Assembly: GCA_014529385.2 (NCBI GenBank)
Contig: CM043953.1
Span: forward strand, 92,308,842-92,372,841
Reading direction: 5' to 3'
DNA: 64,000 nucleotides
Source: Adiantum capillus-veneris
Lineage: Eukaryota > Streptophyta > Polypodiopsida > Polypodiales > Pteridaceae
Below are positions 54,862-64,000 of this stretch, in pieces. The notes under the pieces are model-generated. The model ran no database searches and was not told where the DNA came from. It worked only from the letters and a program-made list of their open reading frames with translations. Made by a program: the position numbers and the translations under genes. Within the stretch, counting starts at the first letter, position 1; each line of letters begins with the position of its first letter.

Positions 54862-55323
54862 TCATACCGTTTGAAATGATGTCGTCACCCTTTGAAACCA
54901 ATTGTTACAATTGGTAATAGGTGAGGATTTTTGCCAGTAGTTTTCTATTACCCTAGGTGCCTCGTCAAGTTGCAAGGGTGGTAAGGTACTCTCCCAGGAT
55001 CGAACTTGAAGTGGTTCATCAGGTGATTCTTGAACACTGGGAGGTGTGGATTCTTTTGTAGCTTCATGGAGGTCCACTACTATAGATGGAGGCTGTGTAG
55101 AAGCTTTTACCTCTATGGACGTATCACATGAGGAGCTAGAAGCTTCATGGAACTCCCCCCTTCCTGAGCTAGGTGGAATAAATTGGTTTTGCCTTGGAGC
55201 CCAAACTAGCTCTGGACTAGGTGTGTAGCATTCTATGATCTTTCCCTTCCCACGGTCTGCCATTGGCTTTAGCGTTACACTGTTTGACTCATATGGGTTT
55301 TTTGTCGATAGGGAAGGACACAT
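54862..55323 (-). CDS. Proline/serine-rich ORF of long Gypsy element
   Basis: 153 residues, start MCPSLSTKNPYESNSVTLKP or MADRGKGKIIECYTPSPEL. Rich in P, S and E (PPSVQESPDEPLQVRSWEST), so probably disordered. It follows the ORF at 55345-56508 after a short gap, same strand. Function unknown. Confidence 0.4.
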   Translation of the reverse strand: MCPSLSTKNPYESNSVTLKPMADRGKGKIIECYTPSPELVWAPRQNQFIPPSSGRGEFHEASSSSCDTSIEVKASTQPPSIVVDLHEATKESTPPSVQESPDEPLQVRSWESTLPPLQLDEAPRVIENYWQKSSPITNCNNWFQRVTTSFQTV

Positions 55324-55344
55324 TTTATGTTTAGGTACCCAAAT

Positions 55345-56508
55345 TTACTCATTTCCATCATAGTAGCCTTGGGCTTCTAATAGTCGTTGTGGAATCCATT
55401 GTGATTTGGTCTTGAATCTCCTAGAGCGCGCTCTTGGTTTTCCCGGGAAATTTTTTCTTGGAATGGATGGGAGGGTTGAGGTAGTTGGAAGTAAGGCCTT
55501 GGGGACCCATTGATATGTACTCTTAGGTCGTGCAGGTTGAGTACTTGCAATATTACTGCTTGCTTCAACTACAAGTGTTGAAGTGCTAGGTTCATGGGTA
55601 GCCGGCAAAGACGAGTTAACCACCTTGGCTTGTGAATGTTGGCTATCCTTCAACTTTGCTAGAGTTTGCAACGTAGGTGACTTTTCTTGAATGATAGGGG
55701 TAAGAGTCGGTGGTCGCGTCATGACACTACCAGTATCCCAATCAATAGTGCATTTGGTTGCCAACATCCTTGTGCTTCCCAGGTTTACGTTGCCTTCCAT
55801 AGCTCCCGCGGGCATGACTAGAAACCTCGGCACTATGCTTCCATTGTCATAGACAACAGGGGTCTGAAAGACTCCAAGAATAGTAGTTTTCTTTTTATCA
55901 ATTTCCTTGACTTGCATCGTACTCGGGGATAGGGTCGGTTTCCCTAATTGACACCAAACTCCATAGGATAACAAATTGTGTTTAGCTCCCGTATCTAATA
56001 AGGCATTGTATAGTACTTTCCCATAGGGGCTATTTAGCTCAATTGGGTATCGTAGGGGTGGCTCAGGTTCTAATGAGTCGTCATCTATGTCCTCGAAAAA
56101 TGCTTGCGTGATTCCCAGATTAGCCTCTCGTTGGCGTCTAAGACGTTGTTGTCGTTCTCGAGCCTCAACTCTTGCTTGGATTTTTTTAAGCTCTGCTTGT
56201 TCCTTGGCAGCCTTCTTTAGATGGATGGCTTGCAACTCTTCCTGGCTTAGAGGATCATAATATCTTTTGAATTTACTCCCATTAAGGAATCCAATGGTTT
56301 CAACTCCATCTAGAGTCTCCACACGAATGGTACCTTGCGGGGTAATTTCACACACTCGATATGGTCCCTTACCAGCGTATTTCAATTTCTTCTTTTCATT
56401 ACATACCCCGTACATAAGAACTTTATCACCAACCTTGATGTCTTTATCCTTTAAATGGCTATCAAACCACTTCTTTCTCCTATCCTTCTCCACTAGAGTA
56501 TTTCGCAC
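55345..56508 (-). CDS. Integrase C-terminus fused to a second retropepsin-like domain
   Basis: Residues about 1-85 are the end of integrase: KDRRKKWFDSHLKDKDIKVG, KYAGKGPYRVCEITPQGTIR (GPY/F module). A charged, helical linker follows (KKIQARVEARERQQRLRRQR). Residues about 150-270 look like a retropepsin: YGKVLYNALLDTGAKHNLLS with an intact LLDTGA active-site loop, then QTPVVYDNGSIVPRFLVMPAG. The rest is S/T/P-rich with PQRLLEAQGY near the end. The regular protease of this element is upstream of RT (59347-60492), so this is a second one. The frame is open over its full length. Role unknown: a clipping enzyme for the extra C-terminal proteins, or a duplicated domain kept for structure. Confidence 0.7.
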   Translation of the reverse strand: MRNTLVEKDRRKKWFDSHLKDKDIKVGDKVLMYGVCNEKKKLKYAGKGPYRVCEITPQGTIRVETLDGVETIGFLNGSKFKRYYDPLSQEELQAIHLKKAAKEQAELKKIQARVEARERQQRLRRQREANLGITQAFFEDIDDDSLEPEPPLRYPIELNSPYGKVLYNALLDTGAKHNLLSYGVWCQLGKPTLSPSTMQVKEIDKKKTTILGVFQTPVVYDNGSIVPRFLVMPAGAMEGNVNLGSTRMLATKCTIDWDTGSVMTRPPTLTPIIQEKSPTLQTLAKLKDSQHSQAKVVNSSLPATHEPSTSTLVVEASSNIASTQPARPKSTYQWVPKALLPTTSTLPSIPRKNFPGKPRARSRRFKTKSQWIPQRLLEAQGYYDGNE

Positions 56509-57045
56509 AGCAATTGCCTCTCTTCATCTAGCCTTTCCAGGATATATAATCGCTCCACTAAGGGGTTACCATCCCAACCTTCTTGAGAAGCTACTCGAAG
56601 ACTAGGAATGACAAACTCCCATGGCATAACTGCTTCTTGGCCATACACCATCTTAAACGGTGTACAATTAATAGCAACTTTATACGCAGTAAGATAAGCC
56701 CATAAAGCTGATGTAAGCTTTAGGTCCCAATCAGTGCGATGAGCCTCGACTGTCTTTGTCAAAAATGGAGATGAGACTTTTGTTGGTACTCTCAGCTTGG
56801 CCATTTGCTTGGGGATAATAGGGTGTAGACTTGTGGTGAGATATCATGAAGTTTGATGTGAGTTCTTTTATTACTTCATTTATAAAATGAGTTCCATTGT
56901 CACTCACAAGTTCAAAGGGGCATCCAAAACGTGTGATAATGTTCTCAAAGAGGAACTTAGCTGTTGTTTTTGCATCTGCCTTCCGTGTTGCTTTTGCTTC
57001 AGCCCATTTGGTTACATAGTCGGTAGCCACAATGATATATCGTGA
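56493..57045 (-). pseudogene. Integrase catalytic core of long Gypsy element
   Basis: Continues from the RT/RNase H ORF after a TAA (about 57046). YIIVATDYVTKWAEAKATRK carries the first D, FELVSDNGTHFINEVI the second, YYPQANGQAESTNKSLI the glutamate. A frameshift near 56790 leads into AHRTDWDLKLTSALWAYLTA and TPFKMVYGQEAVMP. It overlaps the next ORF (56508) by a few bases. Confidence 0.88.
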
Positions 57046-58375
57046 TTACGTGTTACGTGCAGCCGGACTAATCGGTCCTACAAAGTCTAAGCCCCACTTT
57101 TCAAATGGTTGGGTTACCTTGATGGGATGTAGAGGCATCCTATCACTTCTTTGTGGCTTCTTGAAGCGTTGGCATTCATCACATCCCTTTGCAAAAAGTG
57201 ATGCATCCTTAAACAGAGTGGGCCACCAATAGCCTGACTGTAAGATCTTTCGGGCAGTCAACTTTCCTGAAAAGTGACCACCAGCTACGCCCATGTGTGC
57301 CTCTTGTAGAATATATAAATACTCATCCTCGCGGGCACAACGCCTAAGAACATCATCTTTTCCTCTCTTATAGAGAGTTCCAGCCAGTAAGCAATAGGGT
57401 TCGCATTCCTTGATTAATTTTCGAGCTATATCTTTTCGCAGTTCTTTGGGTGGAAAACCATTAACTAAGAAGTTAACAATCTTTTCACTCCATTCAGGCA
57501 TTGTCTCAACAATGAACAAAGGAGTATCAGGCAATTCATCATCAACCCCCGTAGGAGCTTCGCCATTAGGGATACGAGATAAATGATCCTCCATGACATG
57601 TTTTCTCCCAGGCCTCACAACAACGGTGAAGTCAAACTCAAGAATAATTAACAACCATCGTGTAATTCGACCTGTGGAACACGGATTGTTTACCAAATAT
57701 AGCAATGCTTGATGATCAACATAAAACACAAACTTGGTAGCAAGAAGGTAATAGCGAAATTTCTTTACTACGTAAATCATAGCTAGACCTTCGCGCTCTG
57801 TAGTAGTGTAGTTTATCTCGGCATCATTTAATTGGCGACTTGCAAAGCTAATAGGGTAGTCCAATTTATGTTCTCCTGGTTGAGTTAGAACACACCCAAT
57901 AGCAAAATTTGATGCATCAATATGCACATGAAAAGGTACATTCCAATCGGGTGTTCTCAGGATTGGAGCACTTGTTAGGGCCTTCTTTAATAACTCATAA
58001 GATTGATGACATTCTTCCGTCCAGTGAAACTCGATAAGAAGCTTGTATAATGGACACGCTATCTCGGCAAAGTTTAAAATAAATCTTCGATAATAACCAA
58101 CATGGCCCATAAATCTTTGAACTCCTTTATAGTTCGTAGGTGGTGGCAAATCAGCAATGGCTTTAATCTTACTCTCATCTGTGGATATCCCGTTCTTGGA
58201 CACTATATGCCCTAGAATGACTCCATGCTTAACCCAAAATTGGCATTTGAAAGGGTTCAATGAGATGCGATAAAATCTGCACCTTTCAAATATTTTTCGT
58301 AGATATAACAAATGATTCTCCCAAGAAGAATAAACACAAAGGTCGTCTAGGAAAGCTTCACAAACTCCCTTAGAA
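57046..58375 (-). pseudogene. RT C-terminal part, RNase H and integrase zinc domain
   Basis: The RT active site FLDDLCVYSSW is read in this frame just upstream of 58311, then LNPFKCQFWVKHGVILGHIV. RNase H: HVHIDASNFAIGCVLTQ (D), YTTTEREGLAMIYVVKKFRY (E), FYVDHQALLYLV (D), RKHVMEDHLSR. Zinc domain: HMGVAGGHFSGKLTARKILQ and CDECQRFK. It ends with the beginning of the integrase core (WGLDFVGPISP) and a TAA. No second archaeal-type RNase H is seen, unlike in the element at 2023-8477. Confidence 0.9.
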
Positions 58376-59291
58376 ATTCTTTAAACGCAGTGTTTATTAA
58401 TCGTTGGAATGTAGCAGGGGCATTTGTTAAGCCAAAAGCCATAACACGAAATGCAAACACTCCAAACTCTGTGATAAAAGCAGTTTTAGCTTGGTCCTCT
58501 AATGAAATTGTGATTTGATTGTAACCAGAGTACCCATCTAAAAAGCTATAAGCTTCCTTGCCCGCAACTCTTTCAAGCACATGTTCTGAATATGGCAAGG
58601 GATAATGATCTCTCCTAGTGGCTGCATTAACTTTCTTGAGGTCCACGCACACTCTTAGTTTCCCATTCTTTTTTGGCACAATGACTATTGGAGAAACCCA
58701 TTCTGAGTGCTCAATAGGGTATATGAATCCACATTGGATAAGTTTTTCAATCTCCTCTTGTACAATTTTGGCGTACTTAGGATTCATTGGATAGGGTCGT
58801 TGCTGGACGGGTTTAGCAGTGTTGATCATGGGAATTGTATGTTGCACCACAGAAGGTGGAACGCCCTTCATGTCATGATATGTCCAAGCAAAGATATCCT
58901 TGTATTCCTTGAGGAGCTCCTTAAGTACAGCCTCTTCAGTTTTGGTAAGGTCTTGAGCAATAAAGACTGGTTTAGACTCCTCACCTGGTTCTGCTAATTC
59001 TATCTCTATAACTACCGCTGGACCATCATAGACTCCACTGCTTCCATTGGTAGGTATTCGTTGGGCTTTGGCATACACAACCTTTCGCTCCCCCGTGGTA
59101 TAAGATTTAAAATGTTCAGGATCCGTATGTAAGTCAGCAGGCTCTTGTCCTGACGGAGACCTTTCTTTTAGTTCTGCCTCCTTTTGTTGTTGTGCTAACT
59201 CTCGGTTTTGACGTCTTCTTATAGTTCGACTCAATTTCGGCTTTGTAACCTCCAATTGAGCGAGGTCAATGGGTCGCAGGCTGCACCACAT
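58347..59291 (-). pseudogene. Reverse transcriptase N-terminal part of long Gypsy element
   Basis: After an acidic lead-in (EEAVLKELLKEYKDIFAWTY) the RT starts with PYPMNPKYAKIVQEEIEKLI, SPIVIVPKKNGKLRVCVDLK, HYPLPYSEHVLERVAG, FLDGYSGYNQITI and MAFGLTNAPATFQRLI. The frame stops at 58347, two codons before the catalytic FLDD, which is in another frame. So a single-base change lies exactly in front of the active site. Confidence 0.9.
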
Positions 59292-59346
59292 GACACTCTG
59301 GAGATGTTCACCCCAACACTCTGGAGATTTCGATGAGCATTGTCTA

Positions 59347-60867
59347 CTAGCTTTCGATGAGCATCACCCCTAGATAGCTAAGCCATTCTGCAGTAGATAT
59401 TTCCTTGTCTATCCTAGCTCTCACATTTGCTCGATATCGTCGTCTCTTATATGACCTTTGTTTCTTGTTAAGGTTTTGATTTTGGTAAATGTTTGAACTC
59501 GACTCGCTTGATAGGTCTTCGCTTGTATCTTCTTCACTCTCATATAAATTACCATAGATGGTCGTACTAGACCTTGAGTGTTCAGTTTCTATACTTGGCT
59601 CACTCGATGTTTCCTCAGGTTCTGAATCCATTTCTTTCTGAGATTCCGTTTCTGATGTGTATTGGCCTGAAGCCTCTTTCTTATCATCGGATGTTACATG
59701 CTCTACACCTAACATGTTTACTGGTGCAATGTGTGGTATCTCTTCCCCATCTGGTGTTACCCAGGTTGTTCCTCTAGCTCCCCATGTATCTATAGTTGCC
59801 ACTAGGTATACCCAATCGACATTGTCTGACTCAGCCATTCCGGGTAGGATATCCATATAAGGAGAGTTCTCCCCAATATCCGTGTCTTCGTTACACGTGT
59901 AACAATATTGTAATGGAGCTGAGTGAATTGTTGTGTCTGATCGATTATCAATGATGAATTTATTTCCTAGAGGATGCGTTCGACCACTTAAAAGATCAAC
60001 TCGAATGACAAAGTCTTGGAACTGTAAGTAGACATGGTTTTTGGACCGGTCATGCACCATTTTTTCTTCCCTCATGAATGGACGCCCTAAGATCATCTCA
60101 AATGACATAGGATGCTTGGAAAAATCCATAACAATGAAAGTTTTCCTTACCTTGTGTCCCAAGACCTTGATTCTGAGATCCTTTAGCATTCCAATAGGTG
60201 TAACAATAGATCCATTCGCCATTTTTACCACTACGCTTGTGGCTTCAAGGTGAGGTCGCCCCATAGACTCCCAATAACTCTTTGTCACCATGCTGACTCC
60301 CGCACCACCATCAAGGACCCCCTTTACAGTTAATCCTTTAGTAGTGATTGGTATAGTAGCATTAGATTCATCACCTTCAAAGTATTGCCCCAACTTGTTA
60401 ACGGGTACTTCAATTACAGATTCATGTCCCGCTAGGTCAGATGGTGGTGCTAAATGTTCCTCATCATTCATTACCGAGTCAGGTTTGTTCATATGTGCAA
60501 ACTGTAGTAATCCAGCCTGTAATTCTCCATTGAGGAAGGCTCGAAGAGCTGAGACTAGCTCGGGGTCTTTCTATAGTTTGGACATGATGGTGGTTCTAAC
60601 TTCTAAAGACATGAAATCCATCAATTTGGCAAAATTTAATGGAATCTTGTGGGACGTAGGACCCTGACAAGAGAATGGTGAAGATGGAATCTCCACTTTC
60701 TCAAGGGGGTCGAGCAATTCCTCATTGAACATTCTCTCTAGTAGGAAAGGTATGTGTTCACTTTCAGATGTCCTACCCTCACTCTCTTCCCGAATGATAC
60801 TGGGTATAGCTAACGGCCTGTAGTTCTTGTGAGGTTGAACTTGTGTGGGAAACACTGTGTCCGACAT
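59347..60867 (-). pseudogene. Retropepsin region of long Gypsy element
   Basis: Frame 60867-60571, a stop (TAG, about 60571), then 60492-59347 without a further stop. The protease has GVLDGGAGVSMVTKSYWESM (DGGA active-site loop), KMANGSIVTPIGMLKDLRIK and FEMILGRPFMREE. An acidic, serine-rich part follows (SEEDTSEDLSSESSSN), then basic RSYKRRRYRANVRARIDK. It ends at 59347 just before the RT lead-in. Confidence 0.85.
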
Positions 60868-61005
60868 CTCGATATGTTTGGGTTTAGGTTCTAATGTTCA
60901 TTGAGTTTCTTCCACCAAACCCCTCAGTTGTTGGACTCTTTCAATTTCCACTGTTGGGTTTGGATAGGTTCCAATCTTTCTCTTGCAATCCTCATTTTTT
61001 GCCTC

Positions 61006-61617
61006 TCATGGCTTATCTTGGGGGTTCGCAACTGGGTGGTTTAACTTTGAATACTCTTTTGGTGTTCGTCGTAAGTCCCTCTCGTGATCCTCCTCACTGG
61101 CTTTTTCCTTTGTAGTAACAGTTTTGGTCTCCGTGGTCTCTATCGAATCTGAGTCATCCTCAGGGTCATTCATATACACGAGATCCTGTCCTGTCCCTAT
61201 GTTAGTCTTTGAACTAGGTTTTGAGCTAGAAGCATTAAGGGATTTCTTTCTTCGTGTTTTCTTCTTTCTCGCTCGGCCAATGGATGCAGCATCTCTCTCT
61301 TCAAGGATGTAATTTTGCTTTTGGAGCATCGACCGTGTGAGTGCATTCATTGGTGCTATGTTTATAGTTGGTGGTGTCCCATCAAAAATCTCTATTATGT
61401 TCAATGGTGTGATTTTCGGTGCGTTTGGATTGTTAGGACACTGTGCGATCAAATGATCTATGCCACAACGATTACAAGTGAGTATTGGCATTGCCAATGC
61501 ATTCCCTTGACTTGTTTGCATTAGTGTAGCATTCTTTTGCATTCTAATGGGGCACTCAGCTACTCGATGTGGTCCACCACATTCGTAGCACTGAAGAGGC
61601 GGTCGATCTCCTGGCAA
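61006..61617 (-). pseudogene. Gag nucleocapsid part with two zinc knuckles
   Basis: Two knuckles: CYECGGPHRVAEC and CNRCGIDHLIAQC, both CX2CX3HX4C. A basic cluster (RARKKKTRRKKS) and an acidic stretch (YMNDPEDDSDSIETTETK) follow. It lies between the capsid ORF (61901-62767) and the protease region; about 280 bp with stops separates it from the former. Confidence 0.8.
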
Positions 61618-61900
61618 AACTATTAATGTTTTGGCCTCTTGTTGCTAGCGCAGTAGCTTGATATACCGGTTTGATTTGTCCCCAATAGTCTTCCATATAG
61701 TACATGGGACACTCCTCAAGCATGTCGACTCCATAGGTGATACTAGAGTCTATGTCTTCTTCTCAATCTACATAAGTACTAGATGACTCGCAACCTATTT
61801 GGTTCATAGGTGTAACTCTTGGATGAGGGGGTTGCGGTCCTAGCACTGGAGGTGGCACCGGTGTGGTTTGGACCACATTTTGGGTTCTAGGGACCATGTG

Positions 61901-62800
61901 CTAGAATGGAAACTGTTTCTCCATGGATGGGGTAGGAATCAATGCAAGAACTCGAGGTGAGTCTTCCCAAGCTATAGGCGGTCTATTTTTCATGATGCGT
62001 TTAAGCATTATGCAATCCTTCTCTTGATGGACATACCTACCACACGCGTTACAAGTCCCGTTAAAATTTACTCTGAAAGTAGGGCATTCACTCGTAGTAT
62101 GTGGGCCCAAGAAAATTGAGCACCATTGTTGCTCCCTTCTTGGATACATATGAGTGTTTTGTGGAGCACGATTACCCCTAAGGCTTTCTTGGATGGCCTT
62201 TGTGAGATCTGCCAAAGTCATCTCAGATATCGTTTTCTCTTTCACGATTGGATTTATCTTCATTGGCTCATGCCCTGATGCTTGCGAGCTACTAGACTTC
62301 GGCTCGGCAGACACTCTTTCTCCTGTAATCATCAAATTATCCTCCAATTGGATTGCATTCATGGTGACTGCTTCCCAAGTAGTGATATCTCTAATGACTA
62401 GGCCATTATAAATACTTTCATGTCGTAGTCCCCTAATGAATCTATCGAGCAATTGGTTGTTGTTGAATCGCTCGTTTGGATTGCATAGAGAATTCAAATT
62501 CTTTAGGCGACTAATGAAGTCTCTCACGGATTCACCTTCTTCTCGTTGGGCTTTCTGGAGCTGAGAGGCTACACCCCAAAGTACTCCCTCTCGTATGTAT
62601 TCTTTTAAGAACAGTCTCCTAAGAGTAGAGTAGATCGTTTTCTCTTCTACTCTTAAGGTTCTATACCAATCTCCAGCCTTTCTGCTTAGGGTCAAACTCA
62701 AAGCCTTACACTTATGTAGCTCATTGTGCTCTTCCAAGGAATCGCACACATGTTCAAAGACTTCCATATGCTTTCTGCCATCTCCGTCTCCACTGAATTT
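61901..62800 (-). pseudogene. gag: Gag capsid of long Gypsy element
   Basis: Follows the N-terminal part after one TAG (62801). Capsid motifs: ALSLTLSRKAGDWYRTLRVE, LRRLFLKEYIREG, EGESVRDFISRLKNLNSLC and LLDRFIRGLRHESIY, the order of a retrotransposon Gag domain. Two further zinc-binding segments: CSIFLGPHTTSEC (irregular) and CNACGRYVHQEKDC (CX2CX4HX4C). Confidence 0.85.
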
Positions 62801-63979
62801 CTATGTGACCTTAGCTACTTGAACTTCCTTGCTCCTAGGCTCTCTATCAGGTGCACTACGCATGTTTTCCGCAATGGGAGTTGGCATTGGCCTTGGCATA
62901 CGCGCGGCTCTTGGGTCCCATATTTCATATGGTGGTGTACCAGATGGTGGTCCAAATTTTACAGGCGTGGCCCTAGGCATAGGGGGTGCCTGATATGTCA
63001 TGTTATTATTAAATGGCATGGCTCCACTTGTATAAGAGCTTGGATAATGCCATTGTGGATTGTAAGCTCTTGGAATAATCGGAGGTGTAGGAGCTACATG
63101 AGGCTGAGGTACGACAAGTGCACATGATTGATACATACATGTAGGTGTAGTTGGGGGCACTATGCTACTAGGCATCGACGCAGTGTTAGCAAATGAACTC
63201 CATGGTGTACTTCTTGTCATGCTCACCACTGGGATATGCATGGTAGCCGTAGTGTCATTAAGAGAAAGATGAGATAGATCTGGGAAGGTAAAGCTGCCAC
63301 TTGTGGGCTCAGATTGTACTGAGGCTCCTGGCGAAACAACATATGGAGGATCAATGGGGCTCACTGAGGGAGTCTCCATTTGTGACAGGGTTGGTTGGTT
63401 GGCCTTTCCCGTATCCAAGAATCTCATTAGGCCTGTTGAAGGCATGTTGATCCCTGTGTTCTGTCTTTCTAACTCGACAATCCTATGGAGGACATCACAT
63501 ACTTTCTGTTGTTGCTCATCTATGCTAGTAGCACCCGATGTGGATTGTAGAACATCTAACCAACCCACATGATAGGTGTGTCCTGTGTACCGATCAGTTA
63601 AAGATTCTGCTTGTAGGTCATACTCCCAATGTTTGTTTAGGAATATCCCATCTAGGCCTGGCGTGATGGAGGTTTCCCTCAAGGTGGAAGCATTATTGCT
63701 CCCCATCGCTTGCCCCTCCGTGACTGCTACCTTGGGAGCACTCGGTTGCTCGGCTGGCATGATTGTTGTCATAGGAGCCTTTGCTTTCAGGGTTTGACTT
63801 TGTTCTAGCCTTCGTAGATTCTCAATTTCCCTCTCCCTTGTTGCTTGCATATAGCGTTCGATCTCTTGTACTTCGGCAAGACTCCTACCATCGGGTAGTA
63901 AAACCTCAGAGGGAGATAGTCCTAAAGGATCAGGAGGTGCAGTGGATGGAACATTCACATGCACACTCTCAAGAAGCAT
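62801..63979 (-). CDS. Gag N-terminal region, reaches window edge
   Basis: 392 residues open from 63979, possibly starting upstream. Proline/serine-rich; the first third has the helix VQEIERYMQATREREIENLR. Ends at a TAG that lies in frame with the capsid part, so gag was probably one long protein. No motif beyond this. Confidence 0.65.
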   Translation of the reverse strand: MLLESVHVNVPSTAPPDPLGLSPSEVLLPDGRSLAEVQEIERYMQATREREIENLRRLEQSQTLKAKAPMTTIMPAEQPSAPKVAVTEGQAMGSNNASTLRETSITPGLDGIFLNKHWEYDLQAESLTDRYTGHTYHVGWLDVLQSTSGATSIDEQQQKVCDVLHRIVELERQNTGINMPSTGLMRFLDTGKANQPTLSQMETPSVSPIDPPYVVSPGASVQSEPTSGSFTFPDLSHLSLNDTTATMHIPVVSMTRSTPWSSFANTASMPSSIVPPTTPTCMYQSCALVVPQPHVAPTPPIIPRAYNPQWHYPSSYTSGAMPFNNNMTYQAPPMPRATPVKFGPPSGTPPYEIWDPRAARMPRPMPTPIAENMRSAPDREPRSKEVQVAKVT

Positions 63980-64000
63980 AGGGTCTATTTTAGGTATGAA

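Larger units (their letters stand above)
52216..64000 (-). mobile_element. Long Ty3/Gypsy element with extra C-terminal protease-like domain
   Basis: At least 11.8 kb, running past the right edge. Minus strand order: gag with four zinc knuckles, protease, RT, RNase H, integrase, a second retropepsin-like domain, two more ORFs, a non-coding part, polypurine tract and LTR. It interrupts the chromovirus-like element's RT. Breaks are few: single stops in gag, before PR, in integrase, and frameshifts at the RT active site and late in integrase. Confidence 0.85.

Noticed and set aside
1-64000. Host protein genes, tRNA, rRNA, CRISPR
   Set aside because: All supported coding regions belong to mobile elements. 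The only tRNA-like matches are primer binding sites. No spaced direct-repeat array is present.

Overview
The window is plant nuclear heterochromatin built almost wholly from nested transposable elements. I see no convincing host gene, rRNA, tRNA or CRISPR array. The plant assignment rests on CACTA elements with TNPD/TNPA-type genes, a Tat-type Ty3/Gypsy element with a second (archaeal-type) RNase H, GT-AG introns and many microsatellites. The many old, nested copies suggest a large genome (fern, other seed-free plant or gymnosperm are possible), but the species cannot be fixed from this sequence.

Layout. 1-8477: a rearranged Tat-like Ty3/Gypsy element, with an inverted LTR plus integrase half on the minus strand and LTR-gag-PR-RT-RNaseH-aRNH on the plus strand. 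8478-11129: a gag-like fragment (minus) and LTR/leader-like DNA. 11130-14444: a decayed CACTA element with a TNPD remnant, a 240-bp foldback, a TNPA-like gene, subterminal repeats and a terminal TGTAGTG. 14470-16590: a heavily mutated Ty3/Gypsy pol. About 16600-40171: an old copy ('copy B') of an unfamiliar DNA transposon, split by a Ty1/Copia element (18367-23560, TSD CTTTT) and by a second, better copy of the same transposon ('copy A', 23961-33307). 40172-42167: the 3' half of another CACTA element. 42324-48850: a third TNPA-like gene split by a decayed Copia-like element (42774-48002) that carries a foldback. 49190-52215: a chromovirus-like Gypsy (minus). 52216 to the window end: a long Gypsy element (minus) inserted into the previous one's RT, with an extra retropepsin-like domain after its integrase.

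The main discovery is the transposon present as copies A and B. Each copy has the same four genes in the same relative order: a four-exon transposase-like gene, then a histone H3 gene with a long extra N-terminal tail, then facing these two convergent genes of unknown function (called P1 and P2 here). Copy A has imperfect terminal inverted repeats starting CATTAGG and appears to be flanked by TT. Copy B keeps the matching right end. Copy A lies inside the P1 gene of copy B, and discounting copy A plus one TT brings the two halves of P1 into one frame. The H3 gene is therefore cargo of the element, found twice at the same place, and not a chance neighbour. Both copies carry stops and frameshifts and look dead; active relatives may exist elsewhere in the genome.
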